A stretch of 47,027 nt of DNA from assembly GCA_017464745.1 (NCBI GenBank), contig JAFTYJ010000058.1, forward strand, positions 1 through 47,027, given 5' to 3'. Origin of the DNA: Rikenellaceae bacterium (lineage in GTDB: Bacteria > Bacteroidota > Bacteroidia > Bacteroidales > Rikenellaceae). Position numbers and translations under genes: made by a program. Of the stretch, positions 7,400-14,659 are shown in pieces. The notes beneath the pieces were generated by a model. The model had not been told where the DNA came from. It made no database searches and saw only the letters and a program-made list of their open reading frames with translations. Positions within the stretch are counted from its first letter, which is position 1, and each line of letters starts with the position of its first letter.

Positions 7400-7457
7400 G
7401 GGGAGGGACTCACAGGCGTTTTGCCTGCGAAAATTTCGCAAAAAAGAAAAAAACGCT

Positions 7458-7465
7458 ATCTTTGT
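7458..7465 (+). promoter_or_regulatory. -7 box (TATCTTTG) for the DUF5606 gene
   Basis: Exact TAnnTTTG match 33 nt before the ATG at 7499. Confidence 0.65.
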
Positions 7466-7498
7466 GGCTCATAACAACAAAAATACACACATTCAACT

Positions 7499-7897
7499 AT
7501 GGAAATGAACGAAATATTGGCCGTATCGGGCCAACCCGGATTGTTCAAGTTCGTTGCACGCTCGCAACGTGGTTTTATCGTAGAGTCGCTCCTGAGTGGC
7601 AAACGCACCAACATCGCTGCCGATTCGAGAGTCAGCGCAATGAGCGATATTTCGATTTTTACCGACAACGAGGACCGTCCTTTGGTTGAGGTTTTCGAGT
7701 CTATGCGCAAGGTGTGCGACTCCAAGACCACAATCTCGCACAAAGAGAGTGATGAGGCTGTTGAGGCGAAATTCGCCGAGGCAGTGCCCGATTATTCGCG
7801 CGGACGTGTTCACCTTTCGGATATGCGCAAGGTGATTGCTTGGTACAACATCCTCATCGAGGCAGGAGTTACCGAGTTCAAAATGCCCGAGGAGTAA
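7499..7897 (+). CDS. DUF5606 family protein
   Basis: A 132-residue soluble protein of the Bacteroidota-specific DUF5606 type. The N-terminus (EILAVSGQPGLFKFV, then GFIVESL and SDISIFTD) is the conserved part, followed by a DMRKVIAWYNIL segment near the end. No signal peptide, metal site or enzyme motif is visible and the function is unknown. Translation could start at 7499 or at the second ATG (7505), two codons in. It is monocistronic, with its own promoter and a strong hairpin behind it shared with the convergent pyrF. Confidence 0.85.
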   Translation: MEMNEILAVSGQPGLFKFVARSQRGFIVESLLSGKRTNIAADSRVSAMSDISIFTDNEDRPLVEVFESMRKVCDSKTTISHKESDEAVEAKFAEAVPDYSRGRVHLSDMRKVIAWYNILIEAGVTEFKMPEE

Positions 7898-7914
7898 TCC
7901 CTCCGTTAGCACCA

Positions 7915-7958
7915 AAACAAGAAGGGTGTCCGACACACGTCGGACACCCTTCTTGTTT
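7915..7958. terminator. Bidirectional terminator between DUF5606 gene and pyrF
   Basis: A 20-bp perfect stem (7915-7934 with 7939-7958) with a 4-nt loop, ending in TTCTTGTTT on the plus strand and in the mirror sequence on the minus strand. The core GGGTGTCC/GGACACCC recurs in the terminators at 35401 and 41481. Confidence 0.85.
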
Positions 7959-7973
7959 GGATATTGCCACTGC

Positions 7974-8798
7974 TTAGAGGTACATCTCCAACAACTCTGC
8001 CATTTCGGCCTGCATTTCGGCGGCTTTTTGACCTGCAATTTCGGCGTAACGCTCGCTCTTGTCGGCGTAAATGATGCCGCGCGACGAGTTCACCAACAGT
8101 CCGCAACGCGAGTTCATACCATAGGCGGCTACATCTTTGAGGCTGCCACCTTGTGCGCCCACACCCGGCACGAGCAGGAAGTGGTCGGGCACAATCTTAC
8201 GAATCGACTCCAACATAAAGGCTTTGGTAGCACCCACAACGTACATTGTGTTGTTCTCGTCGCCCCACTTCTTGGATGTCTTCAACACAACCTCATACAG
8301 ACGGCGACCGTCGGCCATAGGTTGCATCTCAAAGTCGTCGGCGCTGGGGTTCGAGGTCAGAGCCAAGATTACGCTCCACTTGCCCTCGTATTTGAGGAAC
8401 GGAGCGACGGTGTCAAGACCCATATAGGGCGACAGCGTTACGGCATCAGCCAGATTGGTATCGAAAAACGCCTTGGCATATTGCTCCGAGGTGTTGCCGA
8501 TGTCGCCACGTTTGGCGTCGGCGATAATCATAATCTCGGGATACTTCTCGCGGATGTACTCGCAAGTTTGCTCAAAGCAACGCATACCCTCGGCTCCTTG
8601 CACCTCATAGAATGCCAAGTTGGGTTTATAGCACACCGTATAGGGTGCGGTTGCATCGATGATGGCGTTGTTGAAAGTCAGCGCAGCATCGGGTTGTCCC
8701 TTCAAGCACTCGGGGATTTTGTTAAGGTCGGTATCGAGTCCCACGCACAGGAAACTGCGTTTGGCTTTGATTTGCTCGAAAAGTTGCTCGGCGTTCAT
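7974..8798 (-). CDS. pyrF: Orotidine 5'-phosphate decarboxylase
   Basis: Last step of de novo UMP synthesis: decarboxylates OMP to UMP. The 274-residue protein belongs to the longer OMPDC subtype. The catalytic set is visible: K58 (CYKPN), then D94-K96-D99 in [13 protein letters not shown], with the phosphate-binding [10 protein letters not shown] and SSRGIIYAD near the C-terminus. Start at the ATG at 8798 ([10 protein letters not shown]); longer in-frame residues run into the end of prfA. It follows prfA by 22 nt and is probably co-transcribed. Confidence 0.97.
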   Translation of the reverse strand: MNAEQLFEQIKAKRSFLCVGLDTDLNKIPECLKGQPDAALTFNNAIIDATAPYTVCYKPNLAFYEVQGAEGMRCFEQTCEYIREKYPEIMIIADAKRGDIGNTSEQYAKAFFDTNLADAVTLSPYMGLDTVAPFLKYEGKWSVILALTSNPSADDFEMQPMADGRRLYEVVLKTSKKWGDENNTMYVVGATKAFMLESIRKIVPDHFLLVPGVGAQGGSLKDVAAYGMNSRCGLLVNSSRGIIYADKSERYAEIAGQKAAEMQAEMAELLEMYL

Positions 8799-8820
8799 TG
8801 CTGTATAATTTTGTGATTGA

Positions 8821-9906
8821 TTACAAGTTGCTCTCTTTGAGTCGCTCGGCGTTCTCTGCCACAATCAGGTGGTCGATGCAGTCCTGAATGTCGCCATCCA
8901 TAAATGCTCCGAGGTTGTAGATTGTGTAGTTGATGCGGTGGTCGGTGATACGTCCTTGGGGGTAGTTGTAGGTACGAATCTTGGCGCTACGGTCGCCAGT
9001 CGAAACCATAGTTTTACGTTTTGATGCGATTTCGTCCAGATACTTCTGATACTCCAAGTTGAAGATACGGGTACGCAACTCCTCCAACGCTTTGTCAAAG
9101 TTTTTGAGTTGCGACTTTTGGTCTTGGCATTGTACCACGATACCGGTGGGAATGTGGGTCAGACGGATTGCCGAGTAGGTGGTGTTCACCGACTGGCCAC
9201 CGGGGCCCGATGCACAGAACGTATCCTTGCGAATATCGTTCATATTCAACTCAATATCAAACTCCTCGGCCTCGGGCAACACAGCCACCGAAGCAGCCGA
9301 AGTGTGTACACGACCCTGAGTTTCGGTTTGGGGCACACGTTGCACACGGTGCACTCCCGACTCATATTTGAGCGTACCATACACGCCTTGGCCGATAACT
9401 TTGAGTACCACCTCTTTGTATCCACCCGAGGTACCCTCGCTCTGGGAGTTGATTTCGTACTTCCAGCCTTTGGTTTCGATGTAGTGGGTGTACATACGCA
9501 GCAGGTCGCCGGCAAAAATTGCAGCCTCGTCGCCACCCGTACCGCCACGGATTTCGAGGATAGCGTTCTTGTCGTCCTGCGGGTCTTTGGGGATGAACAG
9601 CAGTTTGATTTCCTCCTCCAAGATGGGGAGTTTGGGCTCCAATTCTGCCAATTCGAGGCGTGCCATTTCGCGGAACTCCTCGTCTTTCTCGTTGGCCAAC
9701 ACATCTTTGGCCTCGGCGATGTTGTTATATACTGTTTTGTAGTTCTCGCAAGCGGCGATGATAGGTTGTATCTCTTTGTACTCTTTGTTGAGTTGTACAA
9801 ACTGTTTCATATCGGCCAGCACTGCGGGGTCGGTGATTTTTTCGGAAATCTCCTCGAAGCGTGCTTTCAGACCGTCGAGTTTGCTGAGAATAATGTTGTC
9901 TGCCAT
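8821..9906 (-). CDS. prfA: Peptide chain release factor 1
   Basis: Recognises UAA and UAG in the ribosomal A site and triggers peptide release. The 361-residue protein has the GGQ motif at 236-238 ([10 protein letters not shown]) and the codon-reading tripeptide position as PQT at 192-194 ([10 protein letters not shown]). PxT is the RF1 type; RF2 would have SPF, and no RF2-like frameshift site is present. The start is the ATG at 9906 ([10 protein letters not shown]). It is first in a prfA-pyrF operon, divergent from xseA with overlapping promoters. Confidence 0.97.
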   Translation of the reverse strand: MADNIILSKLDGLKARFEEISEKITDPAVLADMKQFVQLNKEYKEIQPIIAACENYKTVYNNIAEAKDVLANEKDEEFREMARLELAELEPKLPILEEEIKLLFIPKDPQDDKNAILEIRGGTGGDEAAIFAGDLLRMYTHYIETKGWKYEINSQSEGTSGGYKEVVLKVIGQGVYGTLKYESGVHRVQRVPQTETQGRVHTSAASVAVLPEAEEFDIELNMNDIRKDTFCASGPGGQSVNTTYSAIRLTHIPTGIVVQCQDQKSQLKNFDKALEELRTRIFNLEYQKYLDEIASKRKTMVSTGDRSAKIRTYNYPQGRITDHRINYTIYNLGAFMDGDIQDCIDHLIVAENAERLKESNL

Positions 9907-9929
9907 AAAGTAGATTATATTTTTGTGCG

Positions 9930-9961
9930 CAAATTTAATGAAAGTTTGAGCAACCACCAAA
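9930..9961 (-). promoter_or_regulatory. prfA: Promoter of prfA-pyrF
   Basis: TAAATTTG (9937-9930) with TTTG (9961-9958) 20 nt upstream on the minus strand. Its -33 element lies between the -33 and -7 elements of the opposite xseA promoter. Confidence 0.75.
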
Positions 9962-9975
9962 TATTCGTATATTTG
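9945..9975 (+). promoter_or_regulatory. xseA: Promoter of xseA-xseB
   Basis: TTTG (9945-9948), 19 nt, then TATATTTG (9968-9975). The box ends 12 nt before the ATG at 9988, so the leader is predicted at only about 5-7 nt. Confidence 0.75.
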
Positions 9976-9987
9976 TAGCACGCGAAA

Positions 9988-11304
9988 ATGAACACAACCG
10001 ACCACATAACCCTCAGCCAACTCCAACAATTGGTGCGTCAGAGTATCGAAAATGCCCTGCCACTGCCCGTGTGGGTGAGTGCCGAGGTGTCGGACCTCAA
10101 AGTCAATCGCTCGGGTCACTGCTACCTCGAACTTATCGAGAAGGGCGACAATGATGCCATACCGCGAGCCAAGGCGAGTGCCGTGGTGTGGCGTAACCGC
10201 TGGGAGGCTTTGGCGGTGTGGTTTGCATCCTCGACCGGAGCACCTCTGAGTGTGGGTATGAAGGTGCTTGTGAGGGTGTCGCCCTCCTATCACGAACTTT
10301 ACGGTTTCTCATTGGTAATTAGTGATATAGATCCAACCTACACGCTGGGCGATATGCAGGCTCAACGACAGCAGACTATCGATGCACTGCGTGCCGACGG
10401 AGTGTGGGATATGAACCGCGAGTGCGTAATGCCCACGGTGTGCCAACGCTTGGCTGTGGTGTCGTCGGCAACGGCGGCAGGCTACCGAGATTTTTGTAAC
10501 GAACTCGGTGCATACTCATATCGTTTTGATGTGACGTTGTTCGAGGCGGTGGTGCAGGGACACGGAGCCGAGGAGTCTATTACGGCGGCTCTGAGTGCTG
10601 TGGCCGAGAGGTGCGAGGAGTTTGACGCTGTGGTTATTATTCGTGGCGGAGGCTCTACCACCGATTTGGCTTGTTTCAACTCCTACCTTGTGTGTAGTTA
10701 TATCGCCCAATTTCCGCTGCCTGTGGTTACGGGTATTGGCCACGATAAGGACCAAAGTGTGGCCGATATGGTGGCGCATACGGCGCTCAAAACCCCGACT
10801 GCCGTGGCCGACTTTTTTGTGTCGCAGGCCGCCGAGGTTGATGCACGGTTGGGCGAACTCGACCACTTGTTGAGGGTCGCAGTGGATAATGCGCTTAGTG
10901 CCGAGCAGACCCGACTCACGGTTGTGAGCCACGCCACAAGCGAGGGCTGCGCACGTGTGGCGCGAGATGTGGAGGTGCGATTGCAAACCCTGGGTGAGCG
11001 CCTTGCAATGATGTCGCGCGAGGTGTTTATGCACCAAGGCGAGCGCCTGGAACGCTACGACGAAGGGCTTCGAAATGCGACGGCTGTACTTGTGGAGCGT
11101 TGTGCCGCCCAACTTGACTCCTTATCGGGAGTGGTTGCGGCCAATGACCCTGAGCGAATACTTGCCCACGGTTTTTCGATTGTGCGTGTGGGTGGTGCGG
11201 CTCTGCGAAGCGTCACAGATGCAACTATTGGCGAGGTTGCCGAGGTGCGCCTTGCCGACGGAACGATGAACGTAAAAATTACAGATATATGGAAAAAGAG
11301 TTAA
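9988..11304 (+). CDS. xseA: Exodeoxyribonuclease VII large subunit
   Basis: Catalytic subunit of ExoVII, which degrades single-stranded DNA from both ends; needs the small subunit encoded next. Over 438 residues it has the N-terminal OB-fold (PVWVSAEVSDLKVNRSGHCYLEL, abbreviated: residues 27-48), the central catalytic part with VVIIRGGGSTTDL, VVTGIGHDKDQSVAD and HTALKTPTAVA, and a long alpha-helical C-terminal region that ends with the conserved ILAHGFSIVR. The reading frame overlaps xseB by 16 nt, which implies translational coupling. The promoter is shared back to back with prfA. Confidence 0.97.
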   Translation: MNTTDHITLSQLQQLVRQSIENALPLPVWVSAEVSDLKVNRSGHCYLELIEKGDNDAIPRAKASAVVWRNRWEALAVWFASSTGAPLSVGMKVLVRVSPSYHELYGFSLVISDIDPTYTLGDMQAQRQQTIDALRADGVWDMNRECVMPTVCQRLAVVSSATAAGYRDFCNELGAYSYRFDVTLFEAVVQGHGAEESITAALSAVAERCEEFDAVVIIRGGGSTTDLACFNSYLVCSYIAQFPLPVVTGIGHDKDQSVADMVAHTALKTPTAVADFFVSQAAEVDARLGELDHLLRVAVDNALSAEQTRLTVVSHATSEGCARVARDVEVRLQTLGERLAMMSREVFMHQGERLERYDEGLRNATAVLVERCAAQLDSLSGVVAANDPERILAHGFSIVRVGGAALRSVTDATIGEVAEVRLADGTMNVKITDIWKKS

Positions 11305-11480
11305 GTTATGCCGAGGCGATTGCCGAGGTTGAGCAGATAGTTGCCCGTTTTGCGTCGGGTGGTATGGATGTCGATTCGCTGGCGGCCAATGTCAAACGCG
11401 CCACCGAACTGATTGCCGTGTGTCGCAAACGCCTGGCCAAAGCCGAGAAGGATGTGGCCAAAATTCTTAAAACCGAGTAG
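11289..11480 (+). CDS. xseB: Exodeoxyribonuclease VII small subunit
   Basis: A 63-residue helical protein with the family pattern SYAEAIAEVEQIVARF then a Ser-Leu step and a second helix RATELIAVCRKRLAKAE. It multimerises along the helical arm of XseA. The ATG lies inside the end of xseA, so the two are coupled. Confidence 0.95.
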   Translation: MEKELSYAEAIAEVEQIVARFASGGMDVDSLAANVKRATELIAVCRKRLAKAEKDVAKILKTE

Positions 11481-11483
11481 CCG

Positions 11484-12281
11484 ATGAAACGACTTATCAA
11501 ATTTGCACTCAACCACATACCTCGTCCCGTAGTTCAACGTATGGCGGGCTGGGCGGTACCCCTGATGGGTCTGCTTTATAAGGGTCGTGGTCGTGAGTGT
11601 CCCGTGTGTGGCAGCCACTATCGCCGCTTTATGCCCTATGGCTATACAGACGCAGGCTCGCGCGAGAACGCGCTGTGTCCGTCGTGTCTGTCGCTCGAAC
11701 GCCACCGTCTGCTGTGGATGTGGCTCGAACGCCATACCGATATGATGACCTCGCTACCCGTTGTGCTGCACGTCGCTCCCGAGGTGTGCCTGATGCGTAA
11801 GTTCCGCCGTGCCTACAAAGAGTGCCCCGAACGCTATATTACGGCCGACTTGGAGAGTCCGTTGGCCGACCTGCGTATGGATATTCAGGCCATCCCGTTG
11901 GCCGACCAAAGTGTGGATGTTATTTTTTGCAACCATATTCTCGAACACGTTGAGGATGACCGTCTTGCGATGCGTGAGATGTGGCGTGTGATGCGCCGTG
12001 GAGGATGGGGCGTGTTGCTGTCGCCTGTGGATTTGTCGCTTGATAAAACTTTCGAGGACGACACCATCACCGACCCCGAGGAGCGCACCCGAATATTCGG
12101 ACAATACGACCACCGTCGCAACTATGGTCGCGACTATGCCGACCGCCTGTGCGAGGCGGGTTTCGAGGTTGAGGAGTGTGACTATGCCGCCGAATTCAGC
12201 CCCGAGGAGCAAATTCGTTACGGCCTTCGTCAGGAGATAATATATGTGGTTCGCAAACCCTCCGAAGGGTTAGAGGCTTAA
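11484..12281 (+). CDS. Class I SAM-dependent methyltransferase with N-terminal zinc-ribbon-like motif
   Basis: A 265-residue protein. Residues 39-42 (CPVC) and 65-68 (CPSC) form two Cys pairs suggestive of a zinc knuckle. The second half has a methyltransferase type 11 core: VVLHVAPE in place of the usual glycine-rich loop, ITADLESP, SVDVIFCNHILEHVEDD and the helix MREMWRVMRRGG. The substrate is not known; in Bacteroidota such proteins are annotated only as SAM methyltransferase. It starts 3 nt after xseB and is probably in the same transcript. The 3' end overlaps the convergent thioesterase gene by 12 bp. Confidence 0.85.
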   Translation: MKRLIKFALNHIPRPVVQRMAGWAVPLMGLLYKGRGRECPVCGSHYRRFMPYGYTDAGSRENALCPSCLSLERHRLLWMWLERHTDMMTSLPVVLHVAPEVCLMRKFRRAYKECPERYITADLESPLADLRMDIQAIPLADQSVDVIFCNHILEHVEDDRLAMREMWRVMRRGGWGVLLSPVDLSLDKTFEDDTITDPEERTRIFGQYDHRRNYGRDYADRLCEAGFEVEECDYAAEFSPEEQIRYGLRQEIIYVVRKPSEGLEA

Positions 12282-12671
12282 CCTTGTGCGCCACTCGTCG
12301 GGGACTTCGACTGCTCGTTGTTGCTCGGTGTCCCAAGCCACAATAACCGAGGTCGAGCGCGTGCAGACAACCTCGCGGTCGTCCACTCGTTTGATAAGTG
12401 TCTGGCGTAGGCGGATGCTCTTGGTGCCGACACCTTCGAGTTCGGTCACACACTCCACGGGACAGCCCATTGAGAGTTGGTCCACAAAATCCATATTGAC
12501 TGACACCAAAATAACCCTCAAACTTTGGCGAAACATCGTCGGACATACGTGTGTGTTGATAAAGTCGATACGCCCGATGTCGAGATATTGTTGTTGGCTG
12601 ACGTTATTGACGTGGCCAAACAGGTCGTAGTCGCCAAAACGCGCTTGAATAACCGTGCGTGTACTAACCAT
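12270..12671 (-). CDS. Acyl-CoA thioesterase (hotdog fold, 4HBT type)
   Basis: A 133-residue single hotdog-domain protein. The active-site pattern is D16-LFGHVNN, as in the YbgC/4-hydroxybenzoyl-CoA thioesterase group, followed by MDFVDQLSMGCPVECV and the basic, arginine-rich helix region. It likely hydrolyses an acyl-CoA or acyl-ACP thioester; the acyl group is not predictable. It lies 6 nt after tsaC in the same operon. Confidence 0.87.
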   Translation of the reverse strand: MVSTRTVIQARFGDYDLFGHVNNVSQQQYLDIGRIDFINTHVCPTMFRQSLRVILVSVNMDFVDQLSMGCPVECVTELEGVGTKSIRLRQTLIKRVDDREVVCTRSTSVIVAWDTEQQRAVEVPDEWRTRLSL

Positions 12672-12677
12672 ACCGAA

Positions 12678-13244
12678 TTAATCTCTTAAAATTTTAATCT
12701 CGCCACCCTCGCCCACAAGAATTATGGACGAAGCGTGGTGTGTGGCTTCGGGGCTCTCGCACGAGGGGTCAACCACCATATCCACACCCGACAGAATCTC
12801 GTCGGCAATCTGCTCGTAGGTGGTGGGAGTGGGGTAGCCCGTAAGGTTGGCCGAGGTCGAAACTATGGGACGACCCAGGCGGCGAATAACTCCGTGACAG
12901 AAATCACACTTGGGGATACGAATACCTACGGTGCCCTGCTCGGGGATGAGGTTCTCGGCCACACCCGTGCCTTGGGGAAGTACCAGAGTCAGCGGTTTGT
13001 CGGCCACCTCAAAGAGTTGCCACGCAATCTCGGGTACGCGCTTAACGTAGCGTCCTACGTTGTCGAGCGAGTCCACCAACACGGTCATACTCGTTTTGCC
13101 CATCGAGCGTTTGAGGGCGTATATTTTTTCAACTGCTTCGGCATTGGTTGCATCGCATCCGATACCCCAAATAGTGTCGGTCGGATAGAGGATTATACCT
13201 CCGTTTCGCAACACTTCTACTGCTTTTGAGATTTGTTCGTTCAT
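12678..13244 (-). CDS. tsaC: L-threonylcarbamoyladenylate synthase (YrdC/Sua5 domain)
   Basis: Makes threonylcarbamoyl-AMP from threonine, bicarbonate and ATP for the t6A37 modification of ANN-decoding tRNAs. The 188-residue protein is a single YrdC domain without the Sua5 C-terminal extension. Characteristic segments are ILYPTDTIWGIGCDA, YALKRSMGKTSM with the substrate-binding Lys/Arg, and IVSTSANLTG. It starts at the ATG at 13244, 20 nt after a TATTTTTG box, and leads the thioesterase. Confidence 0.94.
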   Translation of the reverse strand: MNEQISKAVEVLRNGGIILYPTDTIWGIGCDATNAEAVEKIYALKRSMGKTSMTVLVDSLDNVGRYVKRVPEIAWQLFEVADKPLTLVLPQGTGVAENLIPEQGTVGIRIPKCDFCHGVIRRLGRPIVSTSANLTGYPTPTTYEQIADEILSGVDMVVDPSCESPEATHHASSIILVGEGGEIKILRD

Positions 13245-13264
13245 TTTTAGTGCAAATGTTTACG

Positions 13265-13272
13265 CAAAAATA
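13265..13272 (-). promoter_or_regulatory. tsaC: -7 box (TATTTTTG) for tsaC
   Basis: Minus-strand TAnnTTTG match 20 nt before the tsaC start; no clear -33 element. Confidence 0.55.
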
Positions 13273-13282
13273 GAAAAATTTG

Positions 13283-13290
13283 TACTTTTG
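13283..13290 (+). promoter_or_regulatory. -7 box (TACTTTTG) for the YebC gene
   Basis: Plus-strand TAnnTTTG match 47 nt before the YebC ATG, only 10 bp from the opposing tsaC box, so the two promoters overlap. Confidence 0.6.
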
Positions 13291-13337
13291 CGGTAGTTTT
13301 TCAGCAAAATCAAAAAAATAATATAAAAACACCACTT

Positions 13338-14054
13338 ATGGGAAGAGCATTTGAATACCGTAAAGCACGCAAACTCAAACGTTGGGGTAATATGGCGCGC
13401 ACCTTTACCAAAATCGGAAAAGAGATTGAAATCGCAGTTAAAGCAGGTGGTCCCGACCCCGCAGGTAACACCCGTCTGCGAGTGCTGATTCAGAACGCCA
13501 AGGCCGAAAATATGCCGAAGGAGAACGTTGAACGCGCAATCAAACGTGCAATCTCCAAAGATGCCGGCGACTACAAAGAGATGGTTTATGAGGGATACGG
13601 ACCCCACGGTATCGCAATCCTGGTCGAGACCGCAACCGATAACACAACCCGTACCGTAGCCAACGTACGTTGCTACTTCAACAAATGTGGCGGTACGCTG
13701 GGTAATAGCGGTAGCGTGGCATTTATGTTCGACCACAAATGTACCTTCAAATTCAACAATACTCCCGCAACCGACCTCGAAGAGTTGGAGTTCGGTATGA
13801 TTGACCTGGGTGTCGATGAGTTCGAGGCCGAGGAGGATGGTATCACCGTTTACGCTCCCTTCGAGAACTATGGCGAGATTCAGAAATTCTTGGAGGACGG
13901 CGGCTACGAGATTATCTCGGGTGAGTTCGTTCGCATCCCCACCGATGCCAAAGAGGTTACCGCCGAACAACGTGAGGCTATCGAGAAACTTATCGAGAAA
14001 CTCGAAGAGGACGACGACGTGACCAACGTATATCACAATATGTCGGAGGAGTAA
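13338..14054 (+). CDS. YebC/PmpR family translational or transcriptional regulator
   Basis: A 238-residue YebC/TACO1-family protein. Diagnostic segments are the N-terminal MGRAFEYRKARKLKRWGNMA, IEIAVKAGGPDP with the NTRLR that follows, the AKAENMPKENVERAIKRA helix, YEGYGPHG and the acidic C-terminus ending YHNMSEE. Family members bind DNA as regulators or act on ribosomes to relieve stalls at difficult motifs; which applies here cannot be told. Single gene with its own promoter. Confidence 0.93.
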   Translation: MGRAFEYRKARKLKRWGNMARTFTKIGKEIEIAVKAGGPDPAGNTRLRVLIQNAKAENMPKENVERAIKRAISKDAGDYKEMVYEGYGPHGIAILVETATDNTTRTVANVRCYFNKCGGTLGNSGSVAFMFDHKCTFKFNNTPATDLEELEFGMIDLGVDEFEAEEDGITVYAPFENYGEIQKFLEDGGYEIISGEFVRIPTDAKEVTAEQREAIEKLIEKLEEDDDVTNVYHNMSEE

Positions 14055-14059
14055 ATCTC

Positions 14060-14083
14060 AGAGAGGAGGGGGAGGAGAGAAAA
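14060..14083 (+). other. Polypurine tract after the YebC gene
   Basis: Twenty-four consecutive purines (G-rich, with GGAGG and GAGGAGG-like blocks) start 6 nt after the YebC stop, in the space between it and the convergent PUR gene. On the plus strand it would be in the 3' UTR of the YebC mRNA. Confidence 0.8.
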
Positions 14084-14133
14084 TTCCCTTAATGTCGAAA
14101 TAAGCCTGAGAATATCTCTTGGGCGTATTCGAA

Positions 14134-14176
14134 AAAAACAGACTGCTCAACCATTTCGGTTGAGCAGTCTGTTTTT
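14134..14176. terminator. Bidirectional terminator between YebC and PUR genes
   Basis: A 19-bp perfect stem (14134-14152 with 14158-14176) with a 5-nt loop; T-runs flank it on both strands (TTTTT at 14172-14176 and the A-run at 14132-14138). Confidence 0.88.
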
Positions 14177-14211
14177 GTTGCGAGTGGTGATTTTGTTTCG
14201 GCCGTCGATCG

Positions 14212-14550
14212 TTACAGCCTGTCAAACTCTTCGTCGATAGACAATGTTTCGGTCTGGTCGTTTTGAGTGAAGTAGTCGGGTTTGTTGCGTTTGATGTACT
14301 CGACCACATCATTCAATCCGTCGGCATATTTATCGAAGTCCTCTTTGTAAAGATAGATTTTGTTCTTCTCGAAACGAGCGACTCCATCTGCTCCGACGCG
14401 CTTGCGACTCTCTGTAATGGTCAAAAACAGGTCGCCGCCTCGTGTCGATTTTACATCGAAGAAATAGGTACGTTTGCCGGCTCTAACAACTTTGGAATAC
14501 ACATCCTCGCTACCATCGGTCTCATCTTTGCGGAATTTGTCCTCGTTCAT
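14212..14550 (-). CDS. PUR family (DUF3276) DNA/RNA-binding protein
   Basis: A 112-residue protein of the bacterial PUR-alpha type, the group that includes the Borrelia nucleic-acid-binding regulator. Features are the central KVVRAGKRTYFFDVKSTRGG with the following LFLTITESRK beta-strands and the helix KEDFDKYADGLNDVVEYI, i.e. one PUR repeat that dimerises to form the nucleic-acid platform. The C-terminal 20 residues are acidic and unstructured. Targets are unknown. Single gene with a long AT-rich leader containing a hairpin. Confidence 0.9.
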   Translation of the reverse strand: MNEDKFRKDETDGSEDVYSKVVRAGKRTYFFDVKSTRGGDLFLTITESRKRVGADGVARFEKNKIYLYKEDFDKYADGLNDVVEYIKRNKPDYFTQNDQTETLSIDEEFDRL

Positions 14551-14585
14551 AGCGCCGTTAAATAATGTATGTTATAAAATGTAAA

Positions 14586-14610
14586 CGATGCGCGCGAAAT
14601 GCACGCATCG
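14586..14610 (-). promoter_or_regulatory. Inverted repeat in the leader of the PUR gene
   Basis: CGATGCG (14586-14592) pairs with CGCATCG (14604-14610) around an 11-nt GC-rich loop, between the -7 box and the ATG at 14550. It could be an RNA hairpin or a protein site; no known riboswitch is recognised. Confidence 0.45.
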
Positions 14611-14612
14611 CA

Positions 14613-14643
14613 CAAAAGTAATCAAAAAAACTTGTTCGACCAA
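14613..14643 (-). promoter_or_regulatory. Promoter of the PUR gene
   Basis: TACTTTTG (14620-14613) with TTG (14643-14641) 20 nt upstream on the minus strand. Confidence 0.7.
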
Positions 14644-14659
14644 CTTAAACAGAAATAAA

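Noticed and set aside
7368..7450. A second tRNA or tmRNA 3' part on the minus strand
   Set aside because: Only the T-arm copy is present; no acceptor partner, D-arm or tag-coding part could be found.
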